Part shown: positions 1 through 10,327 of the stretch, one piece after another | Layout: each line of letters begins with the position of its first letter | How positions within the stretch are numbered: position 1 is the stretch's first letter | Origin: Halicephalobus mephisto | Taxonomy: Eukaryota; Nematoda; Chromadorea; Rhabditida; Panagrolaimidae | Length of the DNA stretch: 64,000 nt | Assembly: GCA_009193035.1 (NCBI GenBank) | Contig: SWDT01000020.1 | Location: 372,001 to 436,000, forward strand | Direction of reading: 5' to 3' | The notes under the pieces: model-generated | Told to the model about the DNA's origin: nothing | Seen by the model: the letters and a program-made list of their open reading frames with translations, nothing else | Databases searched by the model: none | Program-made: the position numbers and the translations under genes

Positions 1-2307
1 AGTTTGTTCTAAACATTCAATTAATTCTCCAGCTATGTCGATGATTTTATAGTAGTCATGCTGGAGCTCCTGGTAGTCCTTGATTCTGGCTTTGTCCACA
101 GTCGACAGCAATTTTCGACTGTCATAAGCACGCTGGAATAATTTCAGATGAATTATAAAAAATAAAAAAGAATAAAAATAAAAAATATAAAAAAAATAAA
201 ACTAAAAAATATAAATAAAAAATATAAAAAATAAAAAATAAAAAATATAAAAAAACTAAAAAAACTAAAAAATATAAATAATAAATTTAAAAAAAGTAAA
301 AATTTCATTTTTTTTTAAATATTCAAAAAAATTTAAATAATCTAAAAAAATTTTAAAAAAACAAAAAAAGATTTTTAAAAGAGTAGAAAAATAAAAATAA
401 TTTTAAAAAAAGTAAAAAAAAATAAAAATAATTTTAAAAAAAACAAAAAAAAGATTTTTAAAAGAGTAGAAAAATAAAAATAATTTAAAAAAAACACCTT
501 CCAGGAGGTTAAACGAAGATCTTCGTCGCTTTCGCTGCTGCTAGAATCTTTTTTTTCTTTTTTTCGAAGTAATTGGACGATTTTCCTCTGAAGTCGATCG
601 ACGTGTTTTTTCTAAAAAGAATTTATAAAAGAAAAAGGAAAGTTTGGGCAAGTGGGAGCGTTGCTATCCAACGACTTGCAATAAGGACAAATCTCACCGA
701 AAGCAATTCTCGAAATACTGGATGCTTCAACGGCTCACTGACGTAGGGAAGGGCGAAAAACGGGACCAATTCGGCGTTTTGGGCCATTTCGGATCCGGGA
801 CCTTCTTCGAGGTAAGTCTTCAAGTCCTCGATTCCTTTCTTGTCCGGAGGCGATTTTCGAAATCCACAAATCGCAAAATACACTTGACATTCAAATTCCA
901 GGATTTGGATTTGAGGATTTTTCGAATCATGATTGAAAGCTTCTTTAAAAACTTCGAAAAATTTCGATTTTTCTTGTTTTTGGAAACTCGAAAGCAGTTT
1001 TCTCTGAAATTAAGGTCTCGAAAAGAAAATTTTATTTTTATTTTTTAAGTCTAATTTTTCGTGTCAAGAAAAAATTTTAAATTTTCTCTGAAATTTAGGT
1101 CTCGAAAAGAAAATTTTTAAATTTCATTAAAATCAAAACTTTCGTGTTAAGAAAAAATTTTTAATTTTTCTGAAATTAAGGTTTCGAAAAGAAAATTTTA
1201 TTTTTATTTTTTAAGTCTAATTTTTCGTGTCAAGAAAAAATTTTAAATTTTCTCTGAAATTAAGGTCTCGAAAAGAAAATTTTTAAATTTCATTAAAATC
1301 AAAACTTTCGTGTTAAGAAAAAATTAAATTTTATTTTTAAAAATATTTTTAAATTAAATTTTTTTTAATATTTTAAAATTTTGTTTTTTTTTAATATTTT
1401 TAGATTTATTTTTTTTTAAATTTTATTTTTTTAAATATTTTTAAATTTATTTTTTTTTAAATTTTGTTCTGACGTAAAAACTCAAGTCTGAAATTAATCA
1501 TTAATCTTTATAACTTGAAGCTTTTTGAAAAAAGAAAAAACTCGTGAGTCATGTCTGAGTATGAAAAATTAAATTTCAAATTAACTATCAACTTTAGAGT
1601 AAATAAGATATAATTTTCAAAAACAAAAATTTCGTCATTTCTTAAAACAAAAAATTTTAATAAAAAAATTAATTTTTTTAAACAAAAATTTCGCAATTTT
1701 TAAAATTTTATAAATAATTTTTTTAAAATTTTACAAATAATTTTTTTTATATTTTATTAATTTTTTTTTAAATTTTATAAATAATTTTTTTTTTAATTTT
1801 ATAAATTTTTTTTTAATTTTATAAATTTTTTTAAATTTGAAAATATTACTGTAAAAGCCACACCTTGTAGTCTACAGTATCCGGAGGACTAGCAGTCTTT
1901 GAATCTTTCTTCTTGAATTGAATATTCCTTGTTTCACATTCTTCTTCGAATTTAGTCGCTACAGTAGAAAATCCATTTTTAGTTAAAAACTGAAATTTTA
2001 AGTTTTTTTATTTTTAGTTAAAAAATTTTAAATTTTTTACTTTTTTTTAAATAAAATTTTTAATTTTTTCATTTTTTTTAAGTAAAATTAAAAATTTTTA
2101 ATTTTTTACTTTTTTTAAATAAAATTTTTAATTTTTTAATTTTTTTTAAATAAAATTTTTAATTTTTTCATTTTTTTTAAGTAAAATTAAAAATTTTTAA
2201 TTTTTTACTTTTTTTAAATTAAATTTTAAATTTTTTACTTTTTTAAAATTAAATTTTTTATTTTTTTAACTTACTTTATCGATGGCTTTTGCAACAGCCG
2301 GATCCAT
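1..2307 (-). CDS. ARMC9: ARMC9-like LisH ciliary protein (5' exons, partial)
   Basis: Five exons join in phase 0: 2275-2307 (ATG at 2307), 1864-1989, 698-1003, 498-611 and 1-132; the rest lies off the left edge. The product opens with a short LisH-like segment (FLTKNGFSTVATKFEEEC). It then matches the ARMC9 N-terminal region: RKLLSSF..FFEVFKEAF, KTYLEEG..AELVPFFALPYV and HPVFRELL, against KTYLE..EFLPFYALPFV and HPSFKELF in human ARMC9. Next come a basic/Ser-rich coiled coil and the motif QELQHDYYKIIDIAGELIE, matching QADYHNLIGVTAELVD. ARMC9 is a basal-body/ciliary protein of the Joubert-syndrome ARMC9-TOGARAM1 module; the armadillo repeats should lie beyond position 1. Four donors and acceptors are canonical and all exon phases agree. 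Family call is firm; expression in ciliated neurons is inference. Confidence 0.82.
1001..1330. repeat. ~83 bp tandem repeat carrying the exon-3 splice acceptor
   Basis: Four copies begin near 1004, 1088, 1170 and 1254 inside the long third-exon-flanking intron of the ARMC9-like gene. Each holds the reverse complement of the acceptor string CTTAATTTCAG or a one-base variant. The copy nearest the coding exon is the functional acceptor at 1003/1004, so the intron carries three decoy acceptors upstream. The rest of the intron (1331-1863) is A/T low complexity. Confidence 0.7.
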
Positions 2308-2530
2308 TGAATATTTTAAATTTAAAAAAATTAAAAAATAAATTTTTTCGACTATTTCAGCTTTCAACAGACGGTCAATAACTCATTACTAGATCCGCTT
2401 TTTCTCACCTGGAATTCTAATTTGTAATTTATAGTCCAAACCGAAGCAAAATTTTGTAGTTTTTATTTTTAGTTTTCGTTACAATTAATTCGAAAAACTT
2501 TAATTATATTACTGCATAAAATTAAAATTA

Positions 2531-2735
2531 AATTTTTTACAAAATGGTCCCGACACGAATTTTTGAAGTTAAATTTTTTAAAATAATCTCGACACGAATT
2601 TCCAAAATTAAATTTTTTACAAAATGGTCTCGACACGAATTTTTAAAATTAAATTTTTTAAAATGGTCCCGACACGAATCTTTAAAATTAAATTTTTTAT
2701 AAAATGGTCTCGACACGAATTTTCAAAGTTTTCTA
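2531..2735 (+). repeat. Array of GGTCYCGACACGAATTT motifs
   Basis: About five copies of a 45-60 bp unit share the core GGTCYCGACACGAATTTT between A/T tracts. The same core recurs around 2840, in the array at 36270-36740 and singly at 49140. It looks like a dispersed short-repeat family. No coding content was found; the small reading frames across it are repeat translations. Confidence 0.65.
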
Positions 2736-3220
2736 GTCAGGACCCAAAATTGTTGGATTTTTTATTTATAGAATTTCATAACTTTAAAAATTGTATTATT
2801 ATAAAAAAAATAAAAATATTTACAAAAAAATCTTCAAAAACGGTCTCAATAGGAATTTGTGGAATTTTCCAGTCAAGACCTAAAAGTGCAAAATTTTTTG
2901 ATTATTGATTCCAGAAGTATTCAGTAGATTCCGGAGCATTCTAGAATCTTGTATAGTATTCTGTACTGTTATCCAAGGACCAAAAACAAGGAAACTATTT
3001 GAAAAGAGGAAATTTTGTGACCGAGAGTCAAATCCGAATTTTGCGAAAACTGAAGTATGCCACAAGGGAAAAAACAAAACTGGCCCAGAAGTTTCCTAGG
3101 AACCAGAAGCAATTGTGAAAGTTGGTAAAAATCATCTGTACGCATTTTTAAAAATTTTACTTTTATAAAAAAATAAAGTTGGTTTCGATTCAGAAAAAGA
3201 CGACGATGTTTGTTCCCTGA

Positions 3221-3600
3221 GGCATTTGATCCCGGATTTCGTAATAATCTAGTTTTTCGTTTCGAGATTAATCTATAAGATTTCGAAATAATCCAAAATG
3301 TCAATCAAGAACTAAAAAGATTGATTTAAAAAGAAAAAAATGGACGATTGATTCCCTGAGGCATTTGATCCCTGATTTCGTAATAATCTAGTTTTTCGTT
3401 TCGAGATTAATCTATGTTTTTTGGATCAGCCTAAAGTGGTTATCCAGGATAAAATTGATTTTTAAAAATGAACGATTGATCCCCTGAGGCATTTGATTCC
3501 TGATTTCGTAATAATCTAGTTTTTCGTTTCGAGACCAATCTATACGATTTCGAAATAATCCAAAATGTCAATCAAGGGCCAATAAAACTAATTTAAGAAT
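3221..3600 (+). repeat. ~133 bp tandem repeat, three copies
   Basis: Copies start near 3221, 3358 and 3487, each containing GAGGCATTTGAT, then TTTCGTAATAATCTAG, then TTTTTCGTTTCGAGA. Identity is high over the first 70 bp and lower after. The stretch just before (2900-3220) has a more balanced composition but no supportable exon. Confidence 0.7.
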
Positions 3601-3910
3601 ATATTTCGAAATTCTTTTTCATTTAACCTTTTTCTTACTTAATTGAGGTATTAAGTTATTTAATCATAAAAAAGATATAAAAATGAAAGAAATTATACAT
3701 TACGAAATAAGGGAAGTAATTGTCATAACCGATTTTGGGCTGCAGAACAATTACCCCTTCGACTCGCACCGGTTTCGAAATTCTTTTTAAATCAACCTTT
3801 TTCTTACTTAATTGAGGTATTATTTAATCATTAAAAAAATATAAAAATAAAAGAAATTATACATTACGAAATAAGGGAAGCAGATGCCGCTGGCGAAAAA
3901 TTACCGTACA
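3600..3910 (+). repeat. ~175 bp tandem duplication
   Basis: Two copies (about 3604-3715 and 3775-3885) share TTTCGAAATTCTTTTT, ACCTTTTTCTTACTTAATTG and AAATTATACATTACGAAATA. From about 3960 to 4640 the sequence is A/T low complexity with nothing recognisable. Confidence 0.7.
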
Positions 3911-4639
3911 GTTCTAACAAGAACGTTACCAGATAAGCCTCGACCGAAAAAGAAATAACGGTCAAAATTACGAAATTTATATGACGAAATAGCTGGCAAA
4001 TATAAAATTAAAGATAAACTTTCAAAAGTTAAATTTCGTTAAAAATATAAAATTCATTATTAATTTCATTTTTATTACTGTAATTTAAAAAAATGGAAAA
4101 TTATTCTTAGGAATTTTTAAAATTAAATAATTTTAAAGATTTCCAAATAAAAAATAAAACTTAAAAAAAAAATTTTAAAAAAAATTAAAATTAAAAAAAA
4201 ATTAAATTTTTAAAATTTTTTTTAAATATTTTCGAAAATTTTTATAATTCATTTTTTTTAATCATAAAAATTATGGTCTTTGAGATTTTATAATTTCTAG
4301 AATTGCTTTGTTTGGAAATATTTATGAGAAAAATTCCGAGAATTACAAAGTACTTTTTCCAGATTCTAAAAAACTTAAAACTTATTTAATATAAAAAATA
4401 CAAAAAGTGTTTTTTCAGAATTTCGAATTTAATTTAATTTTAAAAAAAAATAAATAATTTTTAAAAAATAAATAACTTAAAAAAATTAAATTTTTAAAAA
4501 AACAAATAATTTAAAAAAAATTAAATTTAAAAAAAAAAAACAATTTTAAAAAAATTAAATTTTTAATTTATATTTTAAAAATAAATAATATTTTTGATTT
4601 TTTTGAATTTGGAAAATTTTGAAATTTAAAAAGTAAATA

Positions 4640-4980
4640 TTAAGAATTTATATTGAAAATAAAAGAAATTTTATATATAAAATAAATATTGTAAATGGAA
4701 TTAAGATAAAAAACGGGTAAAGTGGGTTTGAAGACGTCCGATTTTGAACAAATGGACCGAGGATTGCCCGAGGCAGGTGCCGACCTTTGAGTGTGGACAG
4801 TCCCGTTTCCATGGGAACAGCTGGACAATTGGCCTTCAATGTCTGATCTTTCATGTAATCCGGTTCATTATTGGATTACAGTAATGCTGTAAAATTAACA
4901 ATAATTTACTCCACTATATCACTCAAGAAAAACCGTACTATTGTAAAAATCAAAAGTGAAATTCTGCACGAAATTCTTTC
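4640..4980. other. GC-richer island, function unknown, with a small hairpin
   Basis: Between A/T deserts, 4715-4860 has near-balanced composition and open frames on both strands. None has a convincing pair of splice signals or a recognisable domain. At 4854-4881 TGTAATCC and GGATTACA form an 8-bp stem around an 11-nt loop. It may be a promoter or a degraded exon; I cannot tell. Confidence 0.3.
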
Positions 4981-4984
4981 AACA

Positions 4985-5320
4985 AGGAATTGTAGAATTG
5001 TACAAAAAGTTCGAAATTTTAGGTAAAGAAAAAAGAAAGAAAGCGCGAGTCGAATTCGGTAAAGTTACCAGGTTTACCGCTTTCTTCATTTTACAACTGT
5101 GGTAAAAGAGAGCGAGTTGATTTTGTTTGCAATTTACCAGGTTTACCGTTTTTTCCATTTCATAACTTTGATAAAGAGAGCGCGTAATAACAGTGCGAGT
5201 CGATTTTGGTAAAATCGCCAGATTTACCACTTTTTCAATTCCACAACTGGTAAAAAATTAGAGTGCGAGTCGACTTTGGTAAAATTGCCAGATTTACCTT
5301 TTTTAATTTCTACTCGCCCT
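4985..5320. repeat. ~75 bp tandem repeat (GCGAGTCGATTTTGGTAAA type)
   Basis: Four or more diverged copies alternate a 'gagtcgattttggtaaaattgcc' element with 'agatttaccactttttc'. Related sequence with the same order of blocks occurs at 26030-26630 and 44220-44520, so this is part of a dispersed family. Confidence 0.65.
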
Positions 5321-5512
5321 CACGCGCGAATTCAAAAGTTCCAAATATCATTTTTGATATTTATCTTAAAAAAGTAATTTCAATGGATACCACGTTTGTA
5401 TTCAATTACTTCGTTAATTTAACATTCTAGACGATAACCACTAAATTAATTTTTTCAAAAGTAGTAATTTATTCAAAAAACAATGAAATTCTTTATTTTT
5501 AATTTTCTAAAG

Positions 5513-5797
5513 ATGACGAAAATCCATTTTTTATTTTTTTTATTTTTCTATATTTTTCAATTTCATCAAACTCAAGGTAAAAAAAATTTTTTATTTATTT
5601 TAAAAAAAAACAACTTTTAAGGATTATTGAGAGCTTCATCCAATAGAAAAATGATTGCTTCATTCATTTCTTTAACCAGTTCTAACAATCACAGAGGATT
5701 CCATTTCAACTCCCTCAACTTCGGCGAGCCAGATATCCCAATCCGACCAGCCAGACATCTCCCAATTGTTTCTCGTTCTATTTTCCGTTGGAATTAA
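5513..5797 (+). CDS. Putative small secreted peptide, 79 aa (two exons)
   Basis: Exon 1 runs 5513-5576 and ends at a GTAAA donor. Exon 2 runs 5622-5797 after a CTTTTAAG acceptor and ends in TAA; phases agree. The chosen ATG follows TTTTCTAAAG, which could take a spliced leader; an in-frame ATG at 5483 would add 10 residues. The N-terminus MTKIHFLFFLFFYIFQFHQT is a textbook signal peptide. The mature part is about 58 residues, basic, without cysteines, and contains RGFHFNSLNFGEPDIPIRP and ends SIFRWN. No dibasic-flanked repeated peptides are visible, so a classical multi-copy neuropeptide precursor is unlikely. I recognise no family. The AAG acceptor is atypical, but the same type is needed at 32982/32983 in zyxin. 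It is convergent with the MTCH gene. Confidence 0.45.
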
Positions 5798-5947
5798 AAC
5801 TTTAAAAGTCCACATTTATAAAACTTGACGTTGAAATTTAAAAAATCATTGAAAAGGTTACCAGAGACTAAAAACTACTTTTAATTAGACCTAGATCCTT
5901 AGAAATAAATACAAGATCATTAAAAACACGCCTAGTAGAATCAAGAT

Positions 5948-7317
5948 TTAGACAAAGTATTTGTTAGAAGCATAAAGTTGATGGTCAGATCCAACACTGA
6001 CTGCTCCTTTCTGTTCGCGAAGGAACATACGAGCTCCTCTAGTCAAACCATGAGGCTTTAAGTAGTCATAACAGTCTCCCCAGTAGTTGAATGCCGGAGA
6101 ATATGGAAGAAGAGAAACAGCAAGACCAGATCCATTAAGGGACATCATGGTGGAAACCACATTAAATGGATAACTGAAGCTGTTGACGAAGAACGGAACA
6201 ACAATACGAAGAACACTACGAGCATCCTTGGTGGCTTTCTTAGCAGCTTCATCATCAGAATTTCCTTCTTGAGCACGAACAAGAGCTCGTTCAAGACCAT
6301 AAGACAGAGCAAAACATCCCCAAATCGTAATTCCTTGGGCAATCAATGCAGGAACAAGTCCAGAAAAGAATCCATTTGGTCCTTCTTCATATCCAATTCT
6401 AAGAATTGATCCACAGAAAGAATTATACTTTTGTTCTCCACCAACAAGTTGGGCAATTTCACGAACCATAACGACAGTCAATGGACGACTGACAATAGTT
6501 CCAACACCGCAGCAAATACTGTCACGAATAGCCTTGCGAAAATGAACTCGGAAACTTTCATGATCCGTCATTTCAGCTTCGTCCTTGTTTTCTTCCCCGG
6601 GTTTGCCACCAATTTCCGGATAATATCTATCAAGATACAGTTCCGCGGCGAATGAAAAGATGCCTCCAGTCAAATATGACAAAATTGCGGCATCCAATCC
6701 AGTAAAAAGAGTTCTAAATCCTTGGTCATGGTAGACATTTCTCACTGAAAAAATCAATTGTAATCCTATTATCGTAAAAATCACGACTTTCATTGTAGTT
6801 TCTGGGTAAATTTCTAGAAATTACCGGAAACTAAAGTAATCATTGTGATGACTTTAATTTCATGTGATGATCATTTCGTAATCTCAAACGATTTTTCAAT
6901 GTTTTAGACCTATATCCACTTTAGATATACCTAGGAATTTTTAGACTATTGTTATAAAGACCTAAAATCTTTTAGGATTGATTTCCATATATGAAGCTAT
7001 GCCGAACATTCGAAAATTACAATATTACAGTACTCCATCAGATGGTTTTTCCTTATTTCAAAAATTCAGAAAAATAACTCACAGTATTTGAACGTGTTAG
7101 GAAGGAAATACGCATCACGTCCAGCGACAACGAAAACTTTTCCAGTTGTTAGAGGATACGGTTCATAGCCAATTTGATGAAGAGTTTTGGCGAAATTCAA
7201 AGGATAAGTCGCAATCCCAACAGCAGTTTTGCCTAAAAGTTTTTGGGAAAATTCTCGAACACGATCTTCCTCTTCTTGAGAGAGATTCACAACTTGAGCA
7301 ATTGTCGGCTCAGGCAT
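5948..7317 (-). CDS. mtch-1: Mitochondrial carrier homolog (MTCH2/MTCH1-like)
   Basis: Two exons, 7083-7317 and 5948-6744, give 343 aa; the codon split at the junction is restored exactly (T|TG). MTCH proteins are degenerate members of the SLC25 carrier fold in the mitochondrial outer membrane, known as insertases for tail-anchored proteins and as apoptosis/lipid regulators. Visible features are YPLNFAKTLHQIGYEP near residue 38, a second repeat at ISRPLTVVMVRE-like VSRPLTVVMVRE, and FSGLVPALIAQ. The usual carrier PX(D/E)XX(K/R) signatures are eroded, as is typical for MTCH. An acceptor TTTTAG lies about 25 nt upstream of the ATG with no donor, fitting trans-splicing. The gene starts only 140 bp after the TRIP4 stop. 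The intron 6745-7082 holds one copy of the sense-oriented intronic repeat. Confidence 0.9.
6850..7005 (-). repeat. Intronic repeat copy in the MTCH intron
   Basis: On the transcript strand: TTCATATATGGAAATCAATC, CTAAAAGATTTTAGGTC, CTAGGTATATCTAAAGTG and GAGATTACGAAATGATC. Shorter and diverged but with the same start and central blocks; sense to the host. Confidence 0.6.
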
Positions 7318-7457
7318 GATTTAACAGTCTTGCAAATTTATCACCTAAAATTAAATTTTTTTAAATAAATCAAATTTAAAAAATATAAAAGTGCCTAATA
7401 ACACTTAAATAAACAAATATCGAACTAAAATTAATTTTTATTTTAAAAAATCAACAA

Positions 7458-8840
7458 TTAACCGAGATAGTACGGATCTAGAGCGGCTTTCACGGCCTTC
7501 CTCAGATTAGAATTCACCTGATAGAACTCCCCAGGGGGAATATGGGGAATCGGTGCTTCTAGAGCTTCTGCCCTAGACAGCAACAGGACAAAACCGTCCT
7601 TCGGAGTGAGTTCTGCTTTTTTCCCGGAAAACTGCTCGTTATATTCCTTCCACGTAAGGCAATCTTCCACAAATACCCGTCCCATAATCGCACCAGTTTG
7701 GTAAACCGTCGGGAAAGAAATTTCAGCTCCTTCGAGTCGTTTTCTTGCTCGTTCTTCTTCTGATTTCGTTTCCTTAACGTCCATCATGCTAGTAGTGGCG
7801 GAAACCAACATCGGGCCTGTGAACCTGACGTCGTCCCAAATAGCCACGTGTTTCCGGAGACCGCTGACGACGAACGAAGCGAGTGGTTGATCCAACGCCA
7901 GACAGTACCCTTTCTGCTCTACTTCGGCATAAAAAGCTTCGTCATCTTCGCCAAACAACCCCTCAACCATCGGAGCAATCGTGGAATTCAAACTTTTCGA
8001 ATTGCTGACTCCAGGATCGTATTTTGGCGTATATTCGTCAGCAGCCAACGTTTTCCTCGGGAATGGAGTTTGTAGTTTCTCTTTTTCTGCTTTCATTCTC
8101 ACCTGGGACTGATGGAGGATGGACTGAAGGACTGGATCCTGGGCATTTTCAATAGGTTGTTCTTTCTGTTCCGAGATTTTGCCAGCAGCAAAGTCGAAAT
8201 CCACAACGATCCTTTGGCGGTGGGACATCCTCATCTGTCTCAATTCCGCCTTTCTTTGCAGAATTGCCTCCCGTTCTTCGGGAGTCAAGTAAGGACTGCT
8301 TTCCATGTTCACGTAATCCGCTTCCAAGTCGTTTACCTTCGTCCTCCGTTCCCTAAAAGTACTGTCCTCATCTGAAATCAACTAGAAACCTACGAATCAG
8401 CGTCAGCAAGCAGCAGTTTGTCTCTGTAAGCCAGTGCTTGACTCAATCCGGCGGTCGCGTTGGCCAAAGTAGGGACGCCTCCTGTCTTGTTCATGAGCTG
8501 TTCTCGTAGTTGCTGGCTTTTCTTGCTTCCTCTGTCAAGTATCTGTAAAATAATATGTAAAGGATATAAAATTAATATAAAAACAACTTCTTGTTCGGCT
8601 TTCGTGCAGACCAACATGCCGCAAGTGAAGCAAGGCCCGCTGCCCTCTTGAGCACACACCACTCGTCCGCAACTGAGGCAATTCCGTAATAATTCATGTT
8701 TCCGAGCTTGACAATCACAAATATGACGTCCTGAAACGAAAATAACCGAAAATTTAAAAAATAAAAAACAAACCTGGTTTCAAATCCAAGGAAGGATTAT
8801 ATTCGAAAATTTTTTCTTTTTTGTTCTTCTTAGGCGGCAT
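7458..8840 (-). CDS. TRIP4: TRIP4 / activating signal cointegrator 1
   Basis: Exons 8774-8840, 8588-8730, 8393-8542 and about 7458-8371 encode an ASC-1 homologue of about 375 aa. ASC-1 is the scaffold of the ASCC/RQT complex that splits collided ribosomes and also acts as a transcription coactivator. The C2HC5 zinc finger is clear: CDCQARKHELLRNCLSCGRV, then CAQEGSGPCFTCGMLVC. The C-terminal half is the ASCH domain (GYCLALDQPLASFVVSGL, then FVEDCLTWKEYNEQF). The ...AYRDKLLLADADS | DEDST... region aligns continuously with human TRIP4 but is broken here: a TAG at 8390-8392 follows, and the only candidate intron (8372-8393, 22 nt) does not restore the frame. This is either an assembly indel, an unusual splice or a real lesion. 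The genes upstream and downstream lie on the same strand. Confidence 0.85.
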
Positions 8841-9269
8841 ATCTATGTGGAAAATGAACTAATATTTCTGAACAACAATAATATAAAAATAAATCAATTA
8901 ACAGTGACAAACAATGGTAAACAAAAAAAATCGCAAAAAACATGTTCACGAACAAAACGAGTCGAATGCTTTCGTGCAGAGACCCTTCGCTTCAATTTCC
9001 ATATAAAATTCCAATTTACCCATTTCCATCCAAAAACCTACTAATTCATCAACTTTCATATAAAAACGCAGCAATTTAACAATGTTTATAAGAAATCCAA
9101 CAATTTAACAACGTTTATAAAAAATCCAAAAATTCATCAACATCGATATAAAAATTTCAGGACTTTACTAATTTCCACGTACAACCCGTCAAGTTATCAA
9201 ATTTTATCTTCTATACGTGCTAATAAATGTAACAACAAGTTCTAAAAATCCTAAACATAAGAACGGAGA
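8841..9269. other. Spacer with degenerate short repeats
   Basis: This 430 bp gap separates the small membrane-protein gene from TRIP4. It is A/T-rich and holds degenerate ~40 bp units with AATTTAACAA and TTTATAAAAAATCC. No gene was seen. Confidence 0.4.
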
Positions 9270-9687
9270 TCAGTCGTGCTCCACAAAAGTGGACCTGTAG
9301 TCTTCGAATTTACGAGCTCCTTCGATGGTTCTCTCGTGGAATCTGAAATTCCGCAGCCTTGACTTCAGATCAACTTCTTGGACCAGTTTTCCATTTGTCC
9401 TGACGAATTCGGAGAAGTCTGGGGAAGTCCAACAACGAAATTCATAAATGATGTCCGGAGTCGGGATTCCGAAATATCTAAATTTTCATTCATATATCAA
9501 TTTTGATTTTTATGACTTGTACAAGTAAAAAAGCAACAACTCACGTCATAAAACACGTAAAGGAGATCCCTGCAGTCATGAAGACGACATAGGTCTTGGC
9601 CAACTCCTTCTTCATAGAAGACCTATCTTCAAAAATGTAAGTCTTCTGTTTGATGAACTTCTGGAGATACCGTAACGACAATCGCAT
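9270..9687 (-). CDS. Small single-pass membrane protein, unrecognised, 116 aa
   Basis: Two exons, 9545-9687 and 9270-9477, join in frame (AC|A). The intron has GTGAGT and AAATTTAG ends and carries the TATATGAA motif about 20 nt before the acceptor. The product is basic at its N-terminus (MRLSLRYLQKFIKQKTY), has one hydrophobic stretch near residues 32-50 (KTYVVFMTAGISFTCFMTYF), and ends with a charged, conserved-looking tail (DIIYEFRCW, RNFRFHERTIEGARKF). The layout would suit a mitochondrial inner-membrane assembly factor or an ER protein, but I recognise no family. It is the first of three same-strand genes (then TRIP4 and MTCH). Confidence 0.6.
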
Positions 9688-9734
9688 GATGATATAATAA
9701 ACAAATCAGAAAATAATGGAAAAATTCATTGATT

Positions 9735-10000
9735 TTTGAAACAATAGTGGAATACCAGTTGAGAACTGGACAGTTAAAACTTGATCCAGATTGGCTATCG
9801 TGGTAGGAAACGGTCTTGAAACGCTTTTACTCTTCTAATTTGAAACAGTTGTGGAACACGAGTCGAGAACTGGACAGTCAAGTTGGAATTGATACTGGTT
9901 ATTTGAAACAATAGTGAAATACCAGTTGAGAACTGGACAGTTAAAACTTGATCCAGATTGGTTATCGTGGTAGGAAAAGGTCTTGAAACGCGTTTATCTT
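9735..10000 (+). repeat. ~80-160 bp repeat with CCAGTTGAGAACTGG palindrome
   Basis: Two near-identical copies (about 9740-9830 and 9902-9990) and one diverged copy between them share AACTGGACAGTTAAAACTTG, ATCGTGGTAGGAAA and GGTCTTGAAACGC. Each full copy contains the perfect stem CCAGTT/AACTGG. They fill the divergent upstream region between the small membrane protein gene and LET-767 and could act in cis. Confidence 0.6.
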
Positions 10001-10327
10001 TTGCTTCTTTATTGTTCGTACTCCTAAAAATTTACCCACAAACTTTTATTACGGTGTTTGTTTACTTTTATTTTTCGTGATTTCTTACTTTATGAGTCAA
10101 AGGACTGATTTTTTTATTCTTGCCAAAATTGTGGGTCGTCATGACAGTCATCTCTTGAGCACAAAGAATAACCTTGTGTTCGTACGTTTCGTGTCCAAAT
10201 AAATGTTCTCTGGTGATGGGAAAAGTGGTGCGACTCTGGCCTTATCGATATCGAACGCTTTCTTTACCTAGTTTCGTTTTTTGTTTTTCCATTTATATAT
10301 GAAGTTTTAGGAAATCGAAACTTGAAG

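Noticed and set aside
3720..3780. Possible tRNA-like patch (CCGGTTTCGAAATTC)
   Set aside because: No acceptor stem or anticodon arm pairs around it, and the segment is part of the 175 bp tandem duplication.
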